A stretch of DNA of 64,000 nucleotides, taken from NCBI GenBank assembly GCA_037952775.1, contig JBANAY010000003.1, forward strand, positions 27,528,001-27,592,000, in the 5' to 3' direction. Shown here piece by piece: positions 20,061 to 30,018 of this stretch. Source of the stretch: Clonostachys chloroleuca. Its lineage: Eukaryota; Ascomycota; Sordariomycetes; Hypocreales; Bionectriaceae. The position numbers were made by a program, and so were the translations under genes. Under the pieces are notes generated by a model. It saw only the letters and a list, made by a program, of their open reading frames with translations, had not been told where the DNA came from and did not search any database. Position 1 is the first letter of the stretch. Each line of letters begins with the position of its first letter.

Positions 20061-20388
20061 AAACCTACGTAGGGCGTGGGCATCTTCAAGGAGATAGACA
20101 AGCTTACAACGTCTTCCCATAGTCCTGCGACACTACGAGGTTATGCCTACAATCAGTTGCTACGCTGGATCGTGTACGATTTGCCAAGCGTTCACGCGAG
20201 CTTACAGTATGGCCCTCTCCCCTCATCATCACAGGAGACCGGTCCCCCTTTAGGGACCGCCAACGCCTTTTCGGAGCGAGTTAAGAGCTTAGGAACAAGA
20301 CGCTTGTCTCGTGAAAGAGTGAGCCTGATACAAGTACGTCTATTATGAAGCCCTTCCTCAAGACATTTCCATTTCCCAGAAACATTCG

Positions 20389-21211
20389 CTATTTGAAAGT
20401 ATCTCTGCAACGAACCATTTGTTGTATTTGCAAAATGCCTGCCTTGATGGCGTCAATGACATACAGAGCCTCGCCCATGCGCTTCCCTAAGAACTCGGTT
20501 GCGGTAGAGCGGACGATGTCCTCTAATTCGGCCGTTACGATGCAACCTATAACCACGCATCGAGCCGAACTTGACTGAAGTAATTGCCCTGTTGCTTCCC
20601 TTATACCATTTTTCATATCCTCTTGAGAAATGGCATTTGGATCGGGGCTATACGATTTCGCTGAGAAGACACCGGCGAATCTGTCGTTACTACTATTCTT
20701 GTCCTGACCCAGAAATGACTTAACTTCAACCATAAGATAGCTCTCCCAGAAGTGGTCCAGTGTGACAATTCCCCATTTGTCATTACTATCTGGGCGTAGT
20801 AGTGTCTGGGCCGTTAAAATGCTCGCTTCAAAGACCCCCATGATACATTCAGGGCCAAGATTGGACAATTTTGAAACTAGAGATTTGGTACCAAAGCCGG
20901 CGATGAGGACAGCATCGTAGTGAGCTAATGTAGGGCCATCTTTTGATATTCTCGAGTAGACAGTTTCTTCGCTTATCTTGATGTCGCTGTAGCTAGTTAT
21001 GCTTAACGGAGATGGCTGTGGCGTTGTATAGGCACTGAGCTCCATGGACTATAGTTGTGGTCAGCTTGTCGGTCCCTTTGACGTGTGTTTCCAGGCGGTT
21101 TCGCACATGGCCCAACTGCATTCTGTCTATACTTGCTACTATCGCCGCAGTTATTGCCTCTGAGGAGTTGGGGTTGATAATGAGGATACGAAAAGTCTGG
21201 CGTGGATTCAT
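20389..21211 (-). CDS. Asp/Glu/hydantoin racemase-family protein (DCG1-like), two exons
   Basis: Exons 21211-21107 and 21048-20389 join across a 58-base intron (GTGCGA donor, CTGAC branch, CTATAG acceptor), giving 254 residues. ILIINPNSSEAITAAIV near the N-terminus is the family's opening strand and Asn-Pro-Asn-Ser motif. SITSYSDIKISEETVYSRI, MGVFEAS and CVVIGCIVTAELEDIVR are further family blocks. Racemases of this superfamily use two catalytic cysteines. The second (VVIGC) is present, but the first position (usually IACFSD-type) reads LIAGFGTK, with Gly instead of Cys. Racemase activity is therefore doubtful; a different reaction or loss of function is possible. Yeast DCG1 relates to allantoin metabolism. 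Confidence 0.75.
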
Positions 21212-22502
21212 ATTGCCGAGATGGTGTCCTCTTGACCGCTTGAAAAGATATTGACAGACTTGTTGGATTGTAGTACTGTCAAAAACTTATCACCTGGTCC
21301 AATTGCTCCTGGTTTATAATTTCCTTCTTACATTCTGTGTGGTTGACATGCTGATGACGTGAGGCAAACGTCAAGTTGTTTTGCTAACCAACGCCAACTC
21401 CACCTCTCGCCCTAGCCATTTTACTCTAACCATGCCCGTTTTCCGCGGCTAGTAATAGTGGAGTCCAACCATCAGCAGTCATACATTGGATATCAGCACT
21501 TATGGCGGACTATAACATCAGTTTCACATGTCAGCAAGCTTAGATGAATTATGACGTAAGTTTAATGACCCCTCCACGATCGATAAGCGCTTACCGAGGA
21601 TGTGGGGGGAAGGGTGGGTGGCAATGTATCGTGACCGTTTTAGATAAGCATTGTATACTTTATTCTCCCTAAGGGAAACTACATTTATTTGCTTTTGTAT
21701 ATATTAAACCAGTGGCGTTTAACAGCCCCGCCTCAGCAGCACCATATATCCTGCAATGGAATCCCAGACAAAAGGACATTGTGAGGCAAGTAAGTATATA
21801 TCCTTATTCTCCAATAAAGCGCTAAATACCTAACGTTCCCCGAGGCCAGAAACCTAATAACAGAGCAGAGCGCCTCCAAGAAATCTATGGAAGGACACCA
21901 CATCGAGATCTCCTTAACCATCAGTTGGATGTACGTATATATGTGCTTCACCCTAAGCACCCTCCTAATCATCTCTTGGTCTCATTCTGGTATAGTATTA
22001 ACTGTATATAGGAAAGAAGGTATTTCGATTCTGGTGACTTTGCCCTTTCGCAAGCCCAGAGGGGTTCCGATATTGGAAAAATCAAAACCGGAACCCAACA
22101 CCCACGCCGGGAGAGTATATCTCATCCAAGAGCTCCCATGCCAGACTCTAGTAATGCTGATGAGAGCGCAAACAAGGGTCTGCAAGACCAGGAGAAAAGT
22201 AGCGAGCCACAGAATCAGAGCCACCTCCACGAAATGGCGCGCTCGGAGAATGTGAAGCCGTAGCGCTGGATATATGATATCAGTAAATCTATTTTAGCAG
22301 ATAATCAAGATCTACAGAGGCGCCGGGTGGCCGTCCAAGGGAATAGGACGAAGCGGCTGGCATGGCGCAAACCGTGGCGCAAACCGTGGCGCACGGGTTG
22401 TGGCGCAGACGATTGAACGAAGGAGGGCGCGGAAGAAAGAACCTTTTCGTTCCTCAAAGGCATTTGATACCTATGGGCTAGTGCACGTGATACGAGCATC
22501 CC
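21212..22502. other. Intergenic 1.3 kb, short GC-rich repeat near its right end
   Basis: No gene recognised; hydrophobic open frames at 21733-22255 are not convincing. At about 22356-22400 the word TGGCGCAAACCG and variants (GTGGCGCACGG, GTGGCGCAGACG) repeat four times. If the neighbouring recombinase belongs to a giant element, this is the downstream side of its gene. Confidence 0.4.
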
Positions 22503-25021
22503 TCATTCCCATTCCCCGTCAACATCGTCACCGTCATCTATATTCGCCGTTGACTTAATAATCGCTCCTTTTTTGTCCCCATCATGCACACTCTGCACAT
22601 GCTTGACCCAGTCTCTAAAGCCAGTGATGAAGGCCGGGTGGCTTCTCCCTTGCCTCAAACATTCGGGACATGGACCTTTGTAGTCATCCTCGTTTGAGTG
22701 TCTCTGCCGGAAATGCAAGACAAAGCCGGAGTCAGAGCACACCTTCGTACATAAGGCGCAGTACGCCTCAACTCTGATCCATTTCGGGTTTGGGGCTACT
22801 TCGCCGTGACCTCGTTCCACGTGACTGCTCCAACTGGCAGGACTTTTGATCTTGGCGCATTTTTGTTTGCCCGCCCTCCGGCATTCAGGGCAATCAAATG
22901 GTTCACGGAACATGTCGGTGTGAGCACCAGCCACATGTCTCGTTAGGTCGCAATTCCGACCAAACCTCTTGCAGCATATCAGGCATCTAATCCTTCGCGA
23001 CAAGCCCCCTGGTAGCTCAATTCCTTTCAGGTAGCGAACGACGTTGTTCCATGTAGATATAGACCAAGGCTCGTTCACTACATGTGGAGCGAGTTCTGAT
23101 GCGTCCCTGCTGCTCTCCTTGTTCATCTTGCGCCTCGGGTTTGTTGCAAGCTCGTCGCGCAAATGCATCGTGCTCTGCCCCGTTGACCGAAGTAGATTGA
23201 CCTCTTTGAAGTAATCGCCCCTTCGTTGTTTGATTCGAAGGTCGTCAAGAGTTCGTAGAATGTATGCTATTCGGCCCGTAAGCTTCTTGGCCTCTGTGGA
23301 GCTGGAAGTGCCCTTCTCCTTTGCTTCTCGCTGCAATGCTCGTAAGCGTCTGATATCATTTCTCTGCTCAAACATGGATACATCATCGGGTGTGATGTAG
23401 GTAGGTGCAAATGGGTCGCTTTGAGTGAACGAATTATGAAGCCGCTTCAAAACAGCGTCCGTCTCACCAGCGGCCGGACCAAACGCGATTTTCATCAAAT
23501 TTTCCCGGACGTGGACAGGCTGATAGCTCTTTTCGAATACATCGGTGGAGTTGGACAGTATGAAGTTCCGTAGCGCTCCTGTAAGCGTTCCGTCTAGACG
23601 TCCGCCAGCTCCTACTCTCATGGCAGAAGGTCGCGGGTTGTCGCGCTGGCCAGCCACCAGCATCGCTATGTTCCATAATTCCCAGTACTGGTGATAGGTG
23701 ATAGGGATGATAGGCTCATCGAGCATGTCTTCCCTCCACTCCAGCGGAGTATAGTCGATTCCCTCCTCGAGTGTTCCCGGCTGAAGCACTTCATCTATTG
23801 ATGAACACCCCGTCCTGAAGGCGTCATCAGCAATGGCTCTGCTGGCTAATAAGCTGAGAAGACAGAGTAACGGGGAAGGTATAATCGTTATCGGGAATTT
23901 GAGTCTAACATGGTTCGGTTAGTCATAGACGAGGCCACCATGCTGGCAACTCTGGAACTCACATATGGCTCTGGTCCCGTTTCACTTTGCAGGTAGCTCG
24001 TTTCACGTGGCGAATCGTTATGTCAGCCACCGGCCACGTCTTTTGAGGATCGATGGGATCTCGAAGCCAACCGAATTGGACATCCCTGTACTTCACCCCC
24101 ACCACGCTAGCAGGCCTCCAGCCACCTATTCCAGCCAGGAGGATGGCACTATGGAATGCGACTCGCACTCCAGGACTGCACGGTATAGCATCTGCCCTCA
24201 ACCAGACCGTTCGCAGAAGCGATATGACATCCCCTTCTGTCATCTCCCTCTTCTCGAATGTTTGCTCGAGAGTCAGCCCGAGCTTGACAGCCAGCATTGG
24301 AATTTCCTTTCGTAGATGTTAGTAACCTTGTTATTGCAACATTTGATGAGATAAATACCCACTTGTCCGACTGCATAGGTAGCCTTGTTCCCGGTAGCCT
24401 TATGTCGAGACGAGTAGGTGAGTGACCAGATCACGGCTTGGCCGTTTTCGTCCTTGATCCTCTTCGGCTGCATTACCATGTCGTCGGCGACTTTAACGAG
24501 AGCCGCCCATACGTCCTGGAGGGTTGCTGCGGACTGTATTGTAGGCTGTTTGACCCATTCTTCAGGGCCGAGGACAGGTTTCCAAGTGACAGATTGCATT
24601 ACAAAGTGTGAGAGAAACACAATGCAGCGATCCATTGCGGCCTTTTGACCAAGGGCGAAGTCAACCCATATTGCCTCAGGGTCAAATCCGATAAGGCCGG
24701 CATACCTGTCCGGAGTTTAGCAACTTCTCACACGCGAAATGGCAGCTCTACTCACTTTTCCCACTCCTTCCACACTCTCTGCCTTAGCAATTTAGTCTTT
24801 GGGTGGACATGTGCGAAGATGTCCCTTTCCGCTTCCTCCCGCTGTTGTAGCATGCCGACAAGTCTCTCGGTATATCCACCATCTAGCTCGCTGCTTGAAG
24901 AGCCAAAGTCTGGAGGGTCGTTGGCTGCGATGCTTGCAGAACCAGGCGGTTGAAGGTTGTTGCCTGCTTCCAGGAGAATAATTTCCCTTGGTGAGGCTAC
25001 GTTGGAGCTGCTGATCGTCAT
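22503..25021 (-). CDS. DUF3435 tyrosine recombinase (Starship captain-like), four exons
   Basis: Exons 25021-24756, 24705-24363, 24306-23963 and 23904-22503 join in frame across introns of 50, 56 and 58 bases with CTAAAC, CTAAC and CTAAC branch sites, giving 784 residues with no stop. Family blocks in order are WKEWEKYAGLIGFDP, LLAGIGGWRPASVVGVKYRD (box I arginine, near residue 266), PSPLLCLLSLLASRAIADDAF, SAMRVGAGGRLDG (second arginine) and FEKSYQ (candidate tyrosine nucleophile near 446). The usual GH before the tyrosine box reads SNS here, so one catalytic His may be lost. The C-terminal 180 residues hold several C2H2-type fingers (CLICCKRFGRNCDLTRHVAGAH and others). DUF3435 proteins mobilise Starship elements and are usually the first gene inside the element, reading inward; here that would be leftward. 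Confidence 0.85.
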
Positions 25022-25586
25022 GATCTCTTGAAGATAGTGTCTGTCTCAAGTCTGAAAATAATGGTGTTGATCGAATAACGAAGTCTGAGAGGCTTTGGCG
25101 GGAGAAGAGGAAAATCCCTCAGCGAGTTTTGGTCGGAGTCAGCTTCCGGTCTATGTCTCTGTCCGCCATGGTGGCGGTTCTCTCAGGTGCCCACGGCGAC
25201 ATGGTCCTAATTAAGGCCCATGAGAGGCGGGGGTCCAATGCACACAGCCTTCATTGCGTCCAGCGCTTACCAGAAGGTAAGGACGGGCTCCTAAAAGAAA
25301 GGGAGGGGGTGTGTATATTGGGGCCCAGTCCATTTCTACAACGGATGGTTGCACTCACAAACGGCAGACCTGGGAACTGGTGAAGTTGTGCAAAACGGTC
25401 GTCGCGGATCGATGGCCGTCTGGGGGGACTGGGATGGGTAAACTTCGGGGAAAACCCATACCTGAACTCGACAAGAAACCCCGTCCGCTCTCGCCTAGTT
25501 AAACGGATGAGGGGCGGATTAGTAGTTGGGTCGGTGACGACCAGCGAATACCTGCTGTTGTATGTCTATGCCATTTCTTTTTTTAT
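25022..25586. other. Upstream region of the recombinase gene; candidate element edge
   Basis: Holds the recombinase promoter and then GC-rich sequence with no recognised gene. A 5'-truncated methyltransferase pseudogene begins at about 25587. If the recombinase belongs to a Starship, its 5' edge should lie in this interval. I could not identify the short direct repeat or inverted ends by eye. Confidence 0.35.
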
Positions 25587-26263
25587 GGTCGTACGACTCG
25601 ACATCTCATTTGACGAAACGCCTCCGGTTCAGATACTGCCGTCCAACGTGATAATACTTAGACATTCGAGTGTTGAGTAGGACTCCCGTCGACCCCATCG
25701 GTGTATTTGATATTGTCCACGTGCGCTTCTTCGGTTTTGTCCTTCTTGTTGATGACGTGCCGAGTGTTATCGAGAGGCTCTACAAGATGCTGAGTAAGTA
25801 CGTAACACTAGTCCTAGATATATATTTTGATGCCGAGAGCTCAAGATACATAGAGCCCGGTGGCTATCTGCAGTGGGGCGACCCGGACATCGAGTCAATC
25901 CGGATTGATAGGGCCAACACAGAAGCTAAGACTGAGAGCCTGGCCGACATGTTCAAGCTCCTAGCGGTCCAAGATCCACGCCTCAAGCCTACGTGGGTAA
26001 CAAACCTGCCCAACCTCTTCTCTGCGGCAGGCTTCGTGGACATCGAGGCGGACAAGAACGACCGCCCCCCTCACTAGGCGTACATTTTGCACGAATCCAG
26101 GCTCATGGACCATGAGCTCATCCACCGCAAGACTAAGAATGAGAAGATGCAGCAGGAGCTCGGTCGACTGCTGCCTCTTGCCGTTGAGGAGACTAGGACT
26201 AGTGCCTCCGTTACAGCGGTGCGATGGACCATGGTTGGGAAGAAATCTGCTCCATGGGCCTAG
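25587..26263 (+). pseudogene. SAM-dependent methyltransferase, 5'-truncated and broken
   Basis: Recognisable class I methyltransferase sequence: VVRLDISFDETPP, then in another frame VFDIVHVRFFGFVL and VIERLYKML. A retained-looking 60-base intron follows (25794-25853, GTAAGT...ACATAG). After splicing comes KPGGYLQWGDPDIESIRI, then PTWVTNLPNLFSAAGFVD. A TAG at 26075-26077 interrupts the frame, after which the family C-terminus continues (HELIHRKTKN, LLPLAVEETR, VRWTMVGKK) to a TAG at 26261. The N-terminal SAM-binding half is missing and there is a frame change near 25677. This type of methyltransferase is common in fungal secondary metabolism (LaeA-related fold). Truncation beside the recombinase may mark an insertion or deletion end. 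Confidence 0.7.
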
Positions 26264-27150
26264 AGACTAGTATTGTGAAAGTATATTCCGGAACATGCGG
26301 GAATTCTCATTGTCACGAAATACTTTTGCCTAATGTACAGTCTCTTCAGAAATTCATTACCTGCACATTTCTTTCTTTATTGTTCAAAATGGCCAGTGTC
26401 CTTCCACCGTCTCACGTCCCAGCTGGCTGTAATGGATCTCTGCCACGGCCCTGTCGTCTTGGGAAGGCCGCTGACCTAAGGGTAGTAACAGCCTTGGTAC
26501 AGATATCTTACGTCATCCTTGTAGGAAACTGGGACAAGATGACTTGAATGATTTTCTCTATGATGCCGTCTCTTTGGTCGGAGCCCAATATTTAGTTGCA
26601 GCCGCTGACATGTGCTATCGCGATGTGGTATAATCATGTGACCCTTCCTTCTTGAGAAAAGAGACTTCCTAAACTCCGTGATGCCGCGGTTCAACAACTT
26701 ACATGTGAAAAGTGGTTTGGCGCGTGGTTTTAGTACTCGCAAGTAGTTGACTTCTGGCATTGCACACGAAAATAGTGCTTTGATCTCCTATTTTACCAAA
26801 CGCCTCATTCTTACAGCTTAATAAACCAGCAATTGATATTTTCGTCTTAAAAAAGATGTCACTATAGTATTTATATCCCTAAGAATAATTTTATGCCTTT
26901 AATATTATATGATTCCAATAAAGGTCGGCTGTTGAACCGGGCAGCAAAAAGGCCTATAACTTCGGCAAGAACACTTGGCCACAAACGTACGATTGTTGAC
27001 GCACTACCCACACCTGTCCCGCTGTCCCGGTATTCTTCTGCCGACGGTAGCAGCTGTGCCTGGGGATATGGAGGGTTTATAAAGAGGCCCCGACGCCCAT
27101 TTATTGATAGCAAAGCAGTAATCCATCAGTATTTAATCCGGTCTTCGACT
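26264..27150. other. Intergenic, promoter side of the oleate hydratase gene
   Basis: No further gene recognised. An in-frame ATG at 26893 would extend the oleate hydratase by 86 residues, including a low-complexity basic part, but family members start near 27151, so I treat 26893-27150 as leader. Confidence 0.45.
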
Positions 27151-28908
27151 ATGTACTACAGCAGTGGCAATTACGAGGCGTTCGCCAGACCGCTCAAACC
27201 GGATGGCATTGATACCAAGCATGCCTGGATCGTCGGCTCTGGATTGGCAGGCCTCTCAACTGCAGCGTTTTTGCTCCGGGATGCCCAGATGCCTGGAGAA
27301 AACATTACCATTCTGGAAGAATCACACCTCCCGGGCGGTGCATTGGACGGACTTGACATCCCCGAAAAGGGATTCGTTATCCGCGGTGGACGGGAGATGG
27401 AATCTCACTTCGAGTGCCTTTGGGACCTTTTTCGTTCTGTTCCATCTATTGAAGAACAAGGTGCGAGCGTTCTCGACGAGTTCTATTGGCTGAACAAACG
27501 CGACCCGAACATATCACTACAAAGGGCCACCGAACGACAAGGTCAGGACGCTGACACCGGTACTCTCTTCACATTAAGTGACAAATCACAGAAAGAAATG
27601 ATCAAGTTATTCCTCGCCACACGGAAAGATGTCGAAGACAAAAGAATCGACCAGGTTTTTAGTGGGGACTTTTTCAAGAGCAATTTTTGGCTATACTGGC
27701 AGACAATGTTCGCCTTTCAGACGTGGCACTCCGCGTTAGAAATGAAACTATACCTTCACCGGTTTGTTAACCACATTCAAGGACTGCCCGACTTCTCAAC
27801 TCTCAAGTTTACCAAATTCAACCAATATGAGTCGCTCGTTCTTCCGCTACGAAATTGGCTTGAATCACATGGGGTGAAGTTTCAGTACCACACGAAAGTG
27901 TTAGATGTGGACTTCAAAAGGACAGTGAACGAGAAAGAAGCGACCAGAATTCACTGGTTGGAGAAGGGAAAGGAGGGCGGGCAGGACCTCGAGCTCAACG
28001 ACCTCCTTTTCTTGACCATCGGCTCCCTCACCGAGAACTCCGACCTCGGGGATCATCAAACCCCAGCTGTTCTAAGGGAAGGACCGGCTCCTGCCTGGGA
28101 CCTTTGGCGACGAATTGCCGCCAAAGACATGGATTTTGGACGGCCAGAGGTGTTTTGTGGAGATATTTCTCGAACAAAGTGGCAATCCGCGACAGTGACG
28201 ACACTCGATTCGCGTATTCCACAATATATTCAGAAGATATGTCGACGAGATCCTTTCAGTGGAAAAGTGGTGACAGGAGGTATCGTTACCGCGCGTGATT
28301 CAAACTGGATGATGAGCTGGACCGTCAATCGTCAGCCACACTTCAAAAAGCAACCCAAGGATCAGATTGTTGTCTGGCTATATGGGCTTCTCGTCGAACA
28401 GCCCGGAAATTACGTCAAGAAGGCCATGCAAGAGTGTACCGGTGAGGAGATCACACAAGAGTGGCTGTATCACTTGGGCGTTCCCCAATCAGAAATATCC
28501 TCGCTGGCCGCTTCTGGTGCGAGATGCATACCGGTCATGATGCCTTACGTCACGTCCTTCTTCATGCCACGCAAGAAAGGCGATCGGCCAAGCGTCGTGC
28601 CAGAAGGGGCACGCAATTTTGCCTTTATTGGGCAGTTCGCCGAGACGACGAGGGATACGATATTCACCACAGAATACTCCGTACGGACTGGCATGGAGGC
28701 AGTGTACCAACTCGCAGGAGTTGATCGAGGAGTGCCGGAAGTTTTTGCATCGACATATGACATTAGGCACCTGCTCCGCGCTGCTTGTAGTCTGCGAGAC
28801 GGAAAGGAGCTGGCCACTTGGGTACCCGACAGGATACGGAAACTTCTCGTTGAAAAATTAGAAGGTTCCGAGGTCGGACAGTTATTGCATGAGTATCACC
28901 TCATCTAA
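27151..28908 (+). CDS. Oleate hydratase (MCRA family FAD enzyme)
   Basis: ATG at 27151 gives 585 residues without introns, the usual family length. MYYSSGNYEAFARP is the family's start. IVGSGLAGLSTAAFLLRDA (residues about 27-45) is the dinucleotide-binding glycine motif. EESHLPGGALDG and RGGREMESHFECLWDLF carry the conserved FAD contact and the Glu of GGREM used in catalysis. Later blocks are FQTWHSALEMKLYLHRF, QYESLVLPLRNWLE, PYVTSFFMPRKKGDRP and FAFIGQFAE. The enzyme adds water to the cis-9 double bond of oleic or linoleic acid to give 10-hydroxy fatty acids. Such genes are bacterial in origin and scattered in fungi. No neighbouring lipid gene explains its presence. It appears intact and functional. 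Confidence 0.93.
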   Translation: MYYSSGNYEAFARPLKPDGIDTKHAWIVGSGLAGLSTAAFLLRDAQMPGENITILEESHLPGGALDGLDIPEKGFVIRGGREMESHFECLWDLFRSVPSIEEQGASVLDEFYWLNKRDPNISLQRATERQGQDADTGTLFTLSDKSQKEMIKLFLATRKDVEDKRIDQVFSGDFFKSNFWLYWQTMFAFQTWHSALEMKLYLHRFVNHIQGLPDFSTLKFTKFNQYESLVLPLRNWLESHGVKFQYHTKVLDVDFKRTVNEKEATRIHWLEKGKEGGQDLELNDLLFLTIGSLTENSDLGDHQTPAVLREGPAPAWDLWRRIAAKDMDFGRPEVFCGDISRTKWQSATVTTLDSRIPQYIQKICRRDPFSGKVVTGGIVTARDSNWMMSWTVNRQPHFKKQPKDQIVVWLYGLLVEQPGNYVKKAMQECTGEEITQEWLYHLGVPQSEISSLAASGARCIPVMMPYVTSFFMPRKKGDRPSVVPEGARNFAFIGQFAETTRDTIFTTEYSVRTGMEAVYQLAGVDRGVPEVFASTYDIRHLLRAACSLRDGKELATWVPDRIRKLLVEKLEGSEVGQLLHEYHLI

Positions 28909-30018
28909 CAAGCCATTTATTGGGAGGCCAGAGTAGATACAGGTGTAGTAGTAAACTAGCACGACTACCTATCAAGGATGCTACGTCGCCGCCTTCAGCT
29001 CGCTTAATTAATAGTAAGAGAGAAGTAAACTTAGATCTTAGCGGCTCTTATTTTAAATACTAATCATTTTGGCAATCCTGCGAGTAAAATTTCGTCCACG
29101 TACTCTCATGAAATCTTCGCAGTTTTCACGACAAAGAACGTAAAAACCAAAGCACAAGCCGACGATGGTGCTACCGAGGTGCCGACCATAATAATAAATG
29201 AGACGACCCCGGCCTACGAAGGGGAAAGGCGGACGGGACGAAGGATGTGCAAATGACCGTCTGGCATTGCAGTTCAACAAGCTCCTAGAAACCGCTCTAA
29301 AGGATCACAACCGCTTCCCTCGAACCCGGGTTCTCATTACGTCCTTCAACGTCCTTGTGGCACGCAGGTGAATTAGCAGGCAGGCCACAAGATGACATAA
29401 GCGTTGATCATGAGATGCGTGTTTTTAACTCCTTGATAAACGATGGAAATATGGATGGCCGCTGCCATCAAGGAGTTACAGCTCTGCTCACTTCACACGT
29501 GTAACGGCCCGGTGACTTGCACCGGGCGTGTCTAGGGTAGGTCAGGGATAGCTAAATGGAGGGGCCGGGATATGGATAGGTTAGTATACGGGATGGGCTG
29601 TCCCATGGAAAGGCTCCTTTATAGTTTTAAACTTGCCCTTCACCATGTCTCTAATTCATATAGGTATAGCGGGATGGAAAGTCATCATAATGCACGGGAA
29701 GTAGGAAAGCATGAGGTCGCTAGCAACCTATAAAGATGAGCAACCAGGAAAGCCGAGGTTACTAGCAACCTACCTAACCCAATTATACTACAAACTAGAA
29801 AATAAAAAGAATAAGAGGTGAATGGCATCTAGGAAGACATTTTACACCCCTTCTTACTCCCCCCTTTTTTTCTTAAGTAAAAAAATCCTTTCTATCGTAG
29901 ATTTCCTTGTGATTAAGCTAATGGGCAAGGGGAGATTTCTTACTGACCAGTTGCTGTCTTCCGTCCATGTCACGTCACGTTCCCTCAGTACGTCCTCATT
30001 TGTTTCTTTGCTAATTAC
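28909..30018. other. Intergenic 1.1 kb with an 11-bp inverted repeat and LTR-like sequence
   Basis: A perfect inverted repeat (AACTCCTTGAT at 29427-29437, ATCAAGGAGTT at 29467-29477) is followed at 29500 by TGTAACGGCCCGG, which resembles a Ty3-type LTR start, with a TATA-like CTTTATAGTTT at 29618. No matching CCGTTACA end or target duplication was found, so any LTR is truncated. No gene is recognised. Confidence 0.4.

Larger units (their letters stand above)
19255..20388. other. Intergenic with A-rich retroposon-like tail and degenerate ~32-bp repeats
   Basis: No coding gene is recognised. 19330-19680 is moderately GC-rich, unlike its surroundings, and ends in the A-rich tract AAAAAATAAAATAAAATAAA at 19683-19710, as at the 3' end of a LINE or SINE copy. 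From 19840 to 20065 the words ATACTGG and CCAGTAT recur in a degenerate array. Confidence 0.4.

Noticed and set aside
26893..27150. N-terminal extension of the oleate hydratase from the upstream ATG
   Set aside because: The extra 86 residues have no resemblance to a targeting peptide or family sequence, and known members start at MYYSxGNYEAF.
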